Of a stretch of 64,000 nucleotides of DNA, positions 1-10,194 are shown in pieces. Source of the stretch: Dermatophagoides farinae (Eukaryota; Arthropoda; Arachnida; Sarcoptiformes; Pyroglyphidae); assembly GCF_024713945.1 (NCBI RefSeq), contig NC_134677.1, positions 7,009,001-7,073,000 of the forward strand, in the 5' to 3' direction. The position numbers and the translations under genes were made by a program. The stretch's first letter is position 1; each line of letters begins with the position of its first letter. The notes beneath the pieces are model-generated. The model was not told the DNA's origin, ran no database searches, and was given only the letters and a program-made list of their open reading frames with translations.

Positions 1-476
1 CAGCTGCAGCTATTGTCTAATGACCATCATAAATGACGTTACCGATTTAAATGGATTTATTTGCGCTTTTTTTTATTCCTGGAACCTATTGGTATCTATA
101 ATCATCGAATCTTGAATCGGATTCAGTTTTTCAAACAATCATAAGCATCAGGACAATAACATTAGAAATTATTGCATTTAAATCAAAAGTTACTTTTTTA
201 AGTGAAAAATAAAGTGCAACCAACAGAATTCACAATTTTTCATGATGATGATGGCGTCTGTGATGGATTCTAATTTTAGAATCGTTCATATTCATTGCGG
301 TCATGTTCATTTTTCACTATATTCAAAGATCCTAATGGTGCAATTACATTATTTTAATGAAGAAAGTGGCTATACTAGCATTCATCAATTGAAAAGAATA
401 ATAGTGTGCCAGATTCTTCTCTCCACAGGCATTTTTCATGTAATCATCATAATTATAAAATACACAAACTCAAACA
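1..476. other. upstream region of mextli
   Basis: No convincing coding sequence. A short open frame at 242-484 is a string of ATG-rich and His/Ile-rich codons with no recognisable similarity. It overlaps the real start codon of mextli at 477 in another frame, so I treat the stretch as promoter and 5' UTR. A pyrimidine-rich run ending in CAG near 428 could be the acceptor of a 5' UTR intron, but no donor is obvious. Confidence 0.5.
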
Positions 477-1950
477 ATGGATGAATCGTTGAAAGAAGAT
501 CAATCTCATAGCCATAATAATATCGATGATATCGAAATGATTTCTCTTTCCGATGAAAATCTAGGTACGTTCAAATAATTCTTTTTTAACTTTTACATGA
601 TAAATAATTGTTATATATTATAGCTGATATGCTTATCACAAAGTATGATTATTTGGATTCATGTATTGCGAATGAAAAATTTGATGCACAACTATGTAGT
701 AATCTAGTGCTGTTGTTGAAATTCATTCTGGAGAATGGTCATCATATGGATGATGATGCTAATCATCGAGAACAAATGAACATGTTTTTCACTTTATTCC
801 GTAACATACTCCGTAATCATTTGAAATGTTTACCAGATTCAATTAATTTGCTTATCCTAAGATTGATTGAAATTCGTGCAAGTAAATGGAAAATTAAATC
901 AAGTATCGAAGAATACTATATGAAAAAAGTGGACAAACTTCAATCGAACAATAATATGTTCAGACCAAATAATTATCGTTCGTATAATGAAAAATCATCT
1001 GGCTATTCAAATATTCGTATCTCAAAATCATATAGCGATGTAATCAATGCTAACAACAATGCTGATGGTTCCCCACCAAAAAATTCAAAATTATTGAAAA
1101 TGAATGCCAAAGGAGTGTATAAGGATGAAGTGTCTATAAAAAATTCCGATTCAGGAAAAGGCAAGTTTCAAAGATTTTTGTTTTTGAAGAATAATTTAAT
1201 CACATTTTATTGAACAGTAATGGGCATTAAAGGGCGTAGAATTCATATGATTGAAGAGATGAGTGATACAATAATCTCTTTCCAGAAAGGTGAGAGTAAA
1301 TGTGTAGTTTTTTTGATGTTTATTAAATAGTGTCCTCTATAGTATCACCAACTGCAAAAGAACGTCTAGTACTGATATCTGGATATAATCGTGAAAGTAT
1401 TGAGAAAGCAAAAAATCTAATCGATGTCACCATTCGACAAAACATTTCACCAATACCATTCGAATCTCATGAAACATCAAATTTTAATGTGACATTGTCA
1501 TCGATAAAAACGACTGCTGATCCAATCGAAGAAGCCCAATTTTTATATTGTTCATCATCAAATGAACTAAACATTGAAAATTCAAAGAAAAATTCATCCA
1601 ACTCAAATAATAGTGGCAAAAATAATGCTTCCTCTGATACGACGGATATCTTTTCATATTCATTTTCATTCAACTTTAATAACAAAAATATTCAAATCAA
1701 AATTTCCGATTCAATAATTGGAAAAAAATTGGAACATTTTTTGAACAAATTCAATTTTATTAATTTTCTCATTAATGAAAATTTTGTTAATCATGACAAA
1801 GAAATTTCAAAATCATCTTGTGATCAGAAAAAAACAATTATTACTTATGATCGCGATTTTTTGATGAGCCTTCGTGAATCCCATATGAATTTTGACGATT
1901 CTCGTTTGATGAATGATATAAAGGAGAAACAAGCATCTCTTTTACGTTGA
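477..1950 (+). CDS. mxt: Mextli, eIF4E-binding translation factor (4 exons)
   Basis: Exons 477-564, 624-1160, 1218-1289 and 1331-1950 join in frame to a 438-residue protein. Mextli couples eIF4E, eIF3 and RNA binding to promote translation in insects. The N-terminal helical part (about 30-130) fits its MIF4G-like domain. Exons 3-4 form a KH domain with the loop GIKGRR at 211-216, followed by a conserved helix. Near the C-terminus YDRDFLM (405-411) is an exact canonical eIF4E-binding motif (Y-x4-L-hydrophobic), the diagnostic feature. Intron 2 starts with GC (AAG|GCAAGT), not GT; only this junction keeps the KH sequence in frame. The start ATG opens a frame reading into exon 2 without breaks. 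The stop lies 12 bp from the stop of the convergent TMEM67 gene. Identity rests on the KH plus eIF4E-motif layout and overall resemblance, so it is fairly sure. Confidence 0.88.
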
Positions 1951-1962
1951 TGTCATCAATCA

Positions 1963-4900
1963 TCAGAATAAGAATCGTTCATCGACCAAAGTTTTTTGAA
2001 CTAAATTTTTACGTGCAAATCGTCCATATAAACTTTGTATAAACTATTTGATTGAAATGGAAAATGCAAAGAATGTCATGTAACACAAATTGAAAACAAT
2101 TACTAACCAATGATAGTAAATAAGTGACAAAAGCATCGATAATGTAGTCGTGTGATAATAAATCGACAATTATGAATGTGATCAATTCTAAAGTGATCAA
2201 TGTTGTTTCAAGTCCACTGAATAGAATATTCTCGAATAAATTATTACTATCTGTATTGGTCATTTCAAATGACTATTTAGTTTTTGTTTTAATTTAATAA
2301 TAATCGTTTTTCTTACCATTGTAAAAATATCCGATACCCTGTGAAACGGATGATGATTCAAAATCCAACATGGATTCCATGCTTGTCTTATCCTGTACCC
2401 TATAATCAGCTTTGTCCAACATATGAGCAATAAAATTTATAAGAAAATTATTAATTTGAACATATGTTGAAACCATTTTAGCCATATCCAATTCGCCTAG
2501 ATTCAGATTACCAAATGTATTGATTGGCCGTTTATTATTATTATTATTATTACTGATGGCAGCTGTTTCCAATAATCGTCGACGATATTCTTTAAGCAGC
2601 TCATGAATGATTGATGGTAAATACATTTCAAATGTTTGTTGATCAGTATTAGGCAATAGTCCACGTTTGGAACAAAGATCACTTTCTTCCATATCCAATA
2701 ATCGATACATTTCCAACATATTTACATCACTTTGGCCATGTGGTGAAATGCCATGAATATAATAGCCATATTTTTTGTAGCGAAGACAAAAAACACTTAT
2801 CTATTTAAATCAAACAAATCAGACAATTGATCAATTAATCGATAATACTCACATTGCTAACCGAACAAAGATCGATAAATTCATTTAGTTTGTTACAGAT
2901 GAAATTTTCTTTAAAAAATTTTTTATAAAAGTATTGAATTAAAATCATGATAATATACAATGAAGCTATCGTAGGTATTCGTATGGCTATGCATTCCGGT
3001 ATTTCATCGGCATAATTCTTATTGGGCAACAAGTTTAGATAAGATTGTGGCGCAAGTTTACAAAATTTATGAAATTCTTCAGTTTCCAAAACGAAGATTA
3101 TAAGAAAAAGATGTAATCCAATGTTGATTCGACGACGTACAGACAATTCTATCCATTCATTTGCGATAAAATAACTTCTCCATATGCTTACGTCGGTTAT
3201 ATCAGTTCCACTATGCATTTTTCTTGTCGAATCTTTACTTACATTGTCTGAAATTCGTGGCGATACATTACGTTTGAATTGTTCTGTCCTTTTTCTTGGA
3301 CGTTCCCAATCGATGAAAAAAATTTCAATTGATGTTGAATCTGATAATTTCTTGATCATTTCAATCGTTTTGCAGATAAAAATTATAACTAAATATTGTA
3401 AAAATTGTTTTTGATGCTGATCGCTAAATATAAGTGCTCGCATCATTGATTGATATTTGAAAACGAGAATTCGATTCATGATGAATACCAACAGAATGCA
3501 AGCAAGTATGTTTGATACTGATATAATGAAGTAATTGATGAATACGGGTATGATTTGCCAATCAAAAATGTGCAACCTATTATAAAGGTCACGGTTTCGA
3601 TTCATCATTGACCATGTTCGAAATGATGACCAAAGTATTGATAATGATAAAGAAAAAACCAAAGCAAATATGTGAAAATTGTACATAATATCATCATCAT
3701 CATCCAAACGATAATTGACAGTAAGTTTGGATAGCAACTGTTGACTATTTTTTTTACTTTTGGCTGATAAATAATCATAATCGATACGAATTGATGCATA
3801 AAATGTTTGGCTATTTGAGTCCAATTCATCAATAACAATGTCCAAGGCAATATGTTTAGCATACAAAATGAACTCGAAATCTTTATTCGAATTCGATTGG
3901 CCCAACAATGAATTGAACAGGAAAAATCTAGTTTTATTCTCTAATCCTTGATGATTTAAGGTAATTGAATTTAATTGATCAGGTGCTGAAAGAAGATAAA
4001 GCTGATAGAAATAATTATCATCTTTTGAATAATCCCATAGTTGTTCAAGTTGATTCCATAGACATTGTTTTTGGATGTGAACACCAAGTAATAAATGTTC
4101 ATGATTCATTTGTTGATGAGCACAACGAAACAATTCGTTTAGAAACATTGGTCCATATTCTTTCAATGATCCATTGGGATTCAATTTAAGATGGACAATA
4201 TCAATCATATTATTTAATCGATATCGACTATATAATCGGGTTCTATCAATATCTTGTTTTTTGTTCATTTTGTTCGAACTGGTTTCATCCGGAATGATTT
4301 GTCGTTCGATTTCATCGCACAGATCATCTTTCATATAAATCTCTTTTGAATGAGCTATCGAAACCATTGTACAAGCATTGGCCAGATATTGACATGCTGT
4401 TTGATTTCGATAAAATCTGCAATTGTGAACTAAATGAAAAGAATCGTTAGAAAAAAAAATTCACTATTTATCATATTTCAAAACGCTTACTGGCAGGTCT
4501 CAACGAATCGAACAGAAATTTAGATTTAAAACGATTTTCATCGAATGTAACAGTTGAATATGAATTAAGCTTTTTGTATGATATGAGATTATTACGTTCT
4601 AAACAAATTCCATCTTCAATCAAATGACTCGATTCAGGACAATAACATGAATGGCTTTCATCGAACATATACAACGATATATGACAACTTTGACAAGCAT
4701 AATTCTCGAATGGCTTACATTCATAACAATAGAATTGATTAGTTTCTTGATTCTTGCGCAATATTTTTCCATTAGGACAATCACAACCATCTTCTGGACA
4801 GTAGCCACAATATCCTTGAATTAACGATTGTCCAGTTTCACATACAGGCATTGGTAAGCATTCCAATTGGCCATTTCGGATTATCGTTCGATAACCATCG

Positions 4901-5136
4901 GAACAAACACAATTAGTTCTTTCATCAGGTTTACTTTGAAGAAATTCTTTAGAATTATTTGCAATCAATTTTGGTGTAAAAAATTTTGAACATGATTCAC
5001 AAGAAAGCGTAATTGTATCAAAATAAGTGGTTCCGGTACATTGTTTTGGTTGAATAAATTTTTTTACTATCGATTCATTAGTTGAATTAATCATTAGCAA
5101 AAATGTCAATATATAAATAAACATTTCAAAAGCCAT
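1963..5136 (-). CDS. TMEM67: Meckelin (TMEM67), ciliary transition-zone membrane protein (5 exons)
   Basis: Exons on the minus strand: 5136-4491, 4429-2853, 2800-2317, 2250-2108 and 2043-1963, joining in frame to 976 residues (human about 995). Meckelin is a receptor-like protein of the ciliary transition zone (MKS module). The first exon begins with a signal peptide (MAFEMFIYILTFLL), followed by a Cys-rich EGF-like region with many CxxC pairs. The middle exon has several membrane segments. The last exons carry the most conserved parts: YGYYIHGISPHG, CSKRGLLPNTDQQTFE and the C-terminal KTLVDERFLF, nearly the family ending KTLVDxRFLI. The last two exons need junctions inside an apparent longer open frame; splicing there restores the family C-terminus. 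Its presence suggests the animal keeps ciliated sensory cells, the usual place of the MKS complex in arthropods. Confidence 0.93.
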
Positions 5137-5495
5137 TAAAGACGATAATAGGAATATAATAGATGTTCGGGGTTTCGGCCGGGCGACAATGAATCAATAT
5201 ATGAATCGAATGAATCTTTAATCATTATTACTATGGCAACCAAATGTACAAAAAACCAAGGCAGGATTTGTTTGTATTTATTATAATTTTTTTTTATTTC
5301 TGTTTATGTTTTAATAAATCAACATGATATTTTATTACATTCGTAATTCATTTTTTTTTTTGAAAAAAATGGTGTTAGGATTTTTGTTTGAATAAAAATT
5401 TCATCAAAAAACTTTTAAATAATTTTCGTTAGCTGTTTCATAATTAATCAATAAAGATATTGATCGAGTTTCGAGTAACTTGATTATTGATCCAT
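5137..5495. other. intergenic region between TMEM67 and a small secreted gene
   Basis: AT-rich, with long T/A runs around 5290-5420 and no supported gene. It should hold the promoter of TMEM67 (minus strand, starting at 5136) and the 3' UTR of the upstream minus-strand gene ending at 5496. Confidence 0.6.
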
Positions 5496-5924
5496 TTAAG
5501 GCTCACGCAATTCAACTTCATTTTCTTCCATTGTTAACGTTTTATTCACTTCACATTTATTCCATTGTAGTGTGGTCAATGAACACAAAGAATTTACCGA
5601 TCGAAGTTCTGCTTCAAATTTATCCAATGAATCCATACCGCACAAGAAAATGATATATGGAAATAGGCAACGTTCGTATTTCACGATATTACAACATAGT
5701 TTTATACTATAATCTTCATCATCGGTGGACAATGTTTCATGTAATGGTTCAAAACATTTGCTGACCAAACGAAAATTTTTCGTTAACGTACTTAAACAAC
5801 CATCATCGACACAACCTTCAATTAGAATTGATGGATTCTTTGCTCCTGCAGATGTCTGTAAATAACAAACGGAATGGGCAATAATTCCGACAAATAGCCA
5901 ACTAACCATCCAAAAGATATACAT
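5496..5924 (-). CDS. Orphan small secreted Cys-rich protein, 142 aa
   Basis: Single-exon frame of 142 codons. Residues 1 to about 21 form a good signal peptide: a short polar start, then a hydrophobic run MVSWLFVGIIAHSV. The mature part has nine cysteines (38, 43, 57, 77, 78, 86, 95, 114, 124), with a tenth at the signal boundary. It includes an adjacent Cys pair and the pattern C-x4-C-x13-C-x19-CC-x7-C-x8-C-x18-C-x9-C. One N-glycosylation site (NKT at 127) is present and the tail is acidic. I do not recognise the family. The layout fits a disulfide-rich extracellular protein such as a small ligand, carrier or salivary/cuticular factor. It lies between TMEM67 (same strand) and the divergent FCP1. 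That it is a gene is likely; any function is unknown. Confidence 0.7.
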   Translation of the reverse strand: MYIFWMVSWLFVGIIAHSVCYLQTSAGAKNPSILIEGCVDDGCLSTLTKNFRLVSKCFEPLHETLSTDDEDYSIKLCCNIVKYERCLFPYIIFLCGMDSLDKFEAELRSVNSLCSLTTLQWNKCEVNKTLTMEENEVELREP

Positions 5925-6390
5925 CCTCTCGAGTCTCGATTATATCTGAAAACATTCTAGAAAATTTTTCATCAATTATATGCTTTGTATATTCATTTGA
6001 ATAGAAAGAACTGATCGCAAATTCAGATCATGTGCCTTTTGTTTTAAAACATTTCGACATCAAAATCACATTTTGTCAACCAGCCTATCAAATGATGACT
6101 GCTTTGTTATTCATTTATTTTTTTTTTTTGTGACACAATTTCAAATCCATTGTACATTTGTGCATTTTTAATTATGAAACGCTTTCAACATAATTCCTAA
6201 TTGTTGTTATTGTTATAATCATTTCATTCAAGTGACAATAAAATTCAAATGAGATACTTGCACAGTATTAACTCGTAGTGAATCATTTTTGATCAGGTTT
6301 TTTTTGATGTTTTACAATTCTTGAAATTATTTTGACCATTTAGTTGATCATTTAGCTAATTGGTTAATATTATCATCATAATCTCTTTAA
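5925..6390. promoter_or_regulatory. divergent promoter region, small secreted gene / FCP1
   Basis: 466 bp separate the two divergent start codons. The stretch is AT-rich with a T-run near 6119 and has no open frame of interest. It must carry the promoters of both neighbours. I recognise no specific factor site. Confidence 0.5.
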
Positions 6391-8637
6391 ATGAAAATCA
6401 AGAAAAAAATGTCATCAAATAAAGTTTTCAAATACGAAAATTCAGCAGCTATAATCATCTTGAAATGGAAAGTAAAACCTGGATTCGCGGTGAATCAAGT
6501 TCCATTCGTTTTGTTCACATACCGTGAAAACCAGATTGATGAAGATAATGACAGGCAACGACAACAACAATCACAAAATGCTGAACAAAAATTCAAAATC
6601 ACAAAAAGTGGAATCATAATCAAAAAACTTTTGAAACAAAATGGTGATCATGTTGAAACAAATGACCAATTATTTGAATATGAATCATGTTCACATCCAA
6701 CTTTGATGAAAGATCTTTGCGCTGTTTGTGGTGTCAACATCAGTAAATTTGATTCAGTTGAACAGCGAAAGATAGCTGAAAATACTAATGTTTCGATGGT
6801 CCATTCTATACCTGAACTGCGAGTTAGCAAAGAGATTGCAGAGGATTTAGGCCGTGCCGATGAAGAACGTTTGTTGAAATATCGTAAACTTGTATTGTTA
6901 GTTGATCTTGATCAAACAATCGTTCATTCGACTAATCAAAACATACCGAATGATCTCAGTGATGAAATTTTTCATTATCAATTGTACGGAACAAATTCAC
7001 CGTGGTATCATACCAAGTTCAGGCCATATATGAACGAATTCTTGGAAGAAATTTCGAAATATTATGAACTTCATATTTGCACATTTGGTGCTCGACGTTA
7101 CGCTCATCAAATTGCCCATTTGATTGATCCAAAATGTAAATTCTTTCCTAAAGATCGAATTTTATCACGGGATGAATTTTTTGATCCACGATCCAAGACT
7201 GGAAATATGAAATCGCTGTTTCCATGTGGTGATTCAATGGTTTGCATTATTGATGATCGTATAGATGTTTGGAACTATTCACCAAATGTTGTTCAAGTCA
7301 AGCCATATATCTGTTTCAAAACTGACGACATTAATGCGCCGGAAAAATTAAACATTGGATTCGAAAGCCAACTATCGAAAATTTATGATCAAGAAAATGA
7401 CAGTAATCAAGAAGTTGAGAAACAAAAAGATGAAATAGATACATTAATAGTTACAGAGGAAGAAAAATTGAAAAATGAAATTGATGAAGAAAAGAAAGCA
7501 TCCAAAGAATCCAATGAAGAAAACAAGGAATCAAAGACTAATTTGAAAGACAAATCCGTCGATGAAATAGATTCATTAAAAAAGGAATATGAAAACCTCC
7601 TTGATGATCAAGATGATTACCTTTTATACCTCAAAAGTGTTTTAATTAAGATACATCAAAAGTTTTATGGAGAATATGATGAAAAGATTAAATATCGATG
7701 TGAAGGAGAAGAAATTCTTATACCTGACCTCAAAAAAATTATTCCAAGCGTACGACGAACAGTTCTACATTCGGTTAATATCGTATTTAGCGGTGTAATA
7801 GCGACCAACACGTCACCTAGTTTAAATCGTTATTATCGACTAGCTGAATCTCTTGGAGCTATTGTAACAAATGATATCATTGCAAATGGATCGCCAAAAA
7901 CAACACATTTGATTGCGGCAAAATGGGGAACAGTAAAAGTGAATAAATGTCTCAGATACAAATATATTAAAATTGTCACACCAGAATGGCTCATAGCTTG
8001 TGCTGATCGATGGGAAAAAGTTGATGAAGAATTGTATTTGCTTACCAAAGATACTGTATACAATGTTAATGAAAAGACTGATATCAAAAAAGTTCATTAT
8101 GAATCGTTTCGTGAAGCATTAAATCAATCACCTTCAACATCAAAAGAATCGACTTCGGATTCTGCAACAATGTTGGATCTATCACCATTATCTAATTTTA
8201 GTATGAACGATCTCGATGACATGGGTAAAGAAGTAGAGGATGCTTGCAGTGAAAGTGGGGCCGAAAGCAGTAATGACGAACATGATGAAGATGATGATGA
8301 CGACGATGATGATGGTGACAATGAAAAAACAAAAAAGTATTTGCCCAAGAAAGTCAACTATATGGACGATGAAGAAGAAAGCATGAATGATTATGCTTAT
8401 GAAGGTGAATATCCCAAGGGTTGGAAAGATGAGAAAAACGAAAAACGTGGCTGTAAACGTCCTGTTGATGTTTTCGATGGCGATGGCGATGATGATGATG
8501 ATGAGGATGAGGATGTAGAAGATGATAGGATCGATAATGAGTTAGATTTATCCGATTCTTCTTCCTCAACTCAATCGATAGGTTCTGTCGATGAGGAAAT
8601 GGCTGCGGCATTGGAAAAAGAATTTTTCAATTCATAA
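6391..8637 (+). CDS. Fcp1: RNA polymerase II CTD phosphatase FCP1 (CTDP1)
   Basis: Intronless frame of 748 residues. FCP1 removes phosphate from Ser2/Ser5 of the Pol II C-terminal domain and recycles the polymerase. Seen directly: a small beta-rich, biotinyl-like N-terminal domain (about 10-110); the HAD-type FCPH domain with catalytic DLDQT at 172-176 (both aspartates present) and the IIDDR motif near 287; a charged Lys/Glu linker (about 330-400); a BRCT domain at about 456-552, with TPEWL in its last helix; and an acidic tail. The extreme C-terminus EEMAAALEKEFFNS matches the family's short helix that binds the TFIIF subunit RAP74. The Asp runs in the tail come from GAT/GAC microsatellite-like DNA at 8284-8315 and 8487-8520. 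ATG 6391 is the first in-frame Met; a second at 6409 is also possible. AATAAA candidates lie near 8719-8729. Confidence 0.96.
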   Translation: MKIKKKMSSNKVFKYENSAAIIILKWKVKPGFAVNQVPFVLFTYRENQIDEDNDRQRQQQSQNAEQKFKITKSGIIIKKLLKQNGDHVETNDQLFEYESCSHPTLMKDLCAVCGVNISKFDSVEQRKIAENTNVSMVHSIPELRVSKEIAEDLGRADEERLLKYRKLVLLVDLDQTIVHSTNQNIPNDLSDEIFHYQLYGTNSPWYHTKFRPYMNEFLEEISKYYELHICTFGARRYAHQIAHLIDPKCKFFPKDRILSRDEFFDPRSKTGNMKSLFPCGDSMVCIIDDRIDVWNYSPNVVQVKPYICFKTDDINAPEKLNIGFESQLSKIYDQENDSNQEVEKQKDEIDTLIVTEEEKLKNEIDEEKKASKESNEENKESKTNLKDKSVDEIDSLKKEYENLLDDQDDYLLYLKSVLIKIHQKFYGEYDEKIKYRCEGEEILIPDLKKIIPSVRRTVLHSVNIVFSGVIATNTSPSLNRYYRLAESLGAIVTNDIIANGSPKTTHLIAAKWGTVKVNKCLRYKYIKIVTPEWLIACADRWEKVDEELYLLTKDTVYNVNEKTDIKKVHYESFREALNQSPSTSKESTSDSATMLDLSPLSNFSMNDLDDMGKEVEDACSESGAESSNDEHDEDDDDDDDDGDNEKTKKYLPKKVNYMDDEEESMNDYAYEGEYPKGWKDEKNEKRGCKRPVDVFDGDGDDDDDEDEDVEDDRIDNELDLSDSSSSTQSIGSVDEEMAAALEKEFFNS

Positions 8638-8790
8638 TTTACATGAAAAAAATTTAATGACTTTTTTCACACTTGATCATTGAAATAATAATTCATATAA
8701 TCCATCTACTTTGTTGTAAAATAAAATAAAAACAAAAATTAATGGAAAAATAAAATTTGAATGATGAGATGATTGATAGATGACCGAAAT

Positions 8791-8816
8791 GTTAAAATAG
8801 ACGCTTCTATTTTAAC
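8791..8816. promoter_or_regulatory. perfect inverted repeat, 10-bp arms
   Basis: GTTAAAATAG, then the spacer ACGCTT, then CTATTTTAAC. The arms are exactly complementary. The element lies about 60 bp past the candidate FCP1 poly(A) signals and 129 bp before the RPN8 start codon, so it could be a hairpin at the FCP1 3' end or a dimeric factor site in the RPN8 promoter. No function is claimed. Confidence 0.55.
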
Positions 8817-8944
8817 AAATGAATCAGCAATTTGGCCGCATTCATTGTTTCAGTTCATCAATTCAACATTGTTATTGTGGCTACAGACTTTAAAAAGCTT
8901 ATTATTATTATAACAACGAATTTTTTTAATCTTTGAAAAGAAAA

Positions 8945-10046
8945 ATGGAAAAAGAATCAAGTGTTTTGGTCGAATCGACCAGTAATGCAGTGGTCAAAAC
9001 ACGCACTAAAATTGGTTCGATGATGGAATTGCCTTACAACAAAGTTGTCGTCCATCCACTCGTCTTGCTATCGGTAGTTGATCATTTCAATCGGATGGGA
9101 AAAATTGGCAATCTCAAACGTGTTGTCGGGTTACTTCTTGGTTCGATCAAAGGCAAAGGAATTCTGGATATTTCAAACAGCTTTGCAGGTATGAAATTTG
9201 ATGATCCAAAATTTTTCATAATTAAAATTTATCTTTCCTTCAGTACCATTTGATGAGGATGAACGTGATAGATCGGTTTGGTTTTTGGACCACGATTATT
9301 TGGAAAACATGTATGCCATGTTCAAAAAAGTCAATGCCAAAGAACAAATTGTTGGATGGTATCATACCGGGCCAAAATTGCAACAAAATGATATAGCTAT
9401 CAATGAATTGATTCGAAAATATTGTCCTAATTCGGTTTTGGTCATTATTGATGCCAAACCAAAAGATCTTGGCTTGCCAACTGAAGCTTATTTTGCTGTT
9501 GAAGAAGTACATGATGATGGCACTCCAACAACAAAAACATTTGAACATTTACTTAGCGAGATTGGCGCCGAGGAAGCTGAAGAAGTAGGTGTCGAACATT
9601 TGTTGCGAGATATAAAAGATACTACCCTTGGATCGTTATCTCAATTGGTAACCAATCAACTGGTTGGCCTCAAAGGTCTCAATGTTCAAATCCAAATGAT
9701 AAAAAATTATCTAGACTCGGTTTTAAACGATAAACTTCCTATAAATCATACGATCATATACTTGTTACAAGATATTTTCAATTTACTACCCGATGTGAAT
9801 AATCCGAATTTTGTCAAATCTTCATACATCAAAACAAACGATCAAATGTTGGTCGTCTATCTGGCATCATTGGTTCGATCAGTCATAGCATTACATAATT
9901 TGATAAACAACAAAATTTCAAATCGAGATGCTGAAAAGAAAGAATCCACTCAAACTAAAGATACGAAAAAGGATAGCGAAAAAGATGCTGAAAGCAAAAA
10001 AGACGGTAAAAGCAGCGATGAAAATAAAAACAAAAAAGGAAAATGA
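8945..10046 (+). CDS. Rpn8: 26S proteasome regulatory subunit RPN8 (PSMD7), 2 exons
   Basis: Exons 8945-9188 and 9244-10046 give 348 residues (human 324). RPN8 is the non-catalytic MPN partner of the deubiquitinase RPN11 in the proteasome lid. The N-terminal MPN domain reads [17 protein letters not shown] and then VVGLLLG. The position that in RPN11 is the metal-binding His-x-His is GWYHTGP here, the degenerate form typical of RPN8, so no protease activity is expected. The conserved run [19 protein letters not shown] spans the splice point, confirming the 55-bp intron. The C-terminal helical part is followed by a Lys/Glu/Asp-rich tail as in orthologues. The true start is ATG 8945; upstream codons in frame are not ATG. 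AATAAA overlaps the stop codon (10046-10051), so the 3' UTR may be very short. Convergent with CNOT1. Confidence 0.97.
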
Positions 10047-10194
10047 ATAAAAATGTAATTTTAAATATTTTTCTCATTGGAATGATTTATTAAACTAAAT
10101 TTTTATATGAAAACAATTATCAGAAATTATAAATTATCAACATAATTTTATCACCACATATAATAACGGGGATTTATTATTATTGCCACTTGGT

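Noticed and set aside
242-484. 80-codon frame just before mextli
   Set aside because: Overlaps the mextli start in another frame; no similarity and no coding signature.
2009-2263. Continuous 84-codon frame as the TMEM67 C-terminus
   Set aside because: Reading through gives an unrelated tail; splicing 2108 to 2043 restores the conserved KTLVDERFLF ending.
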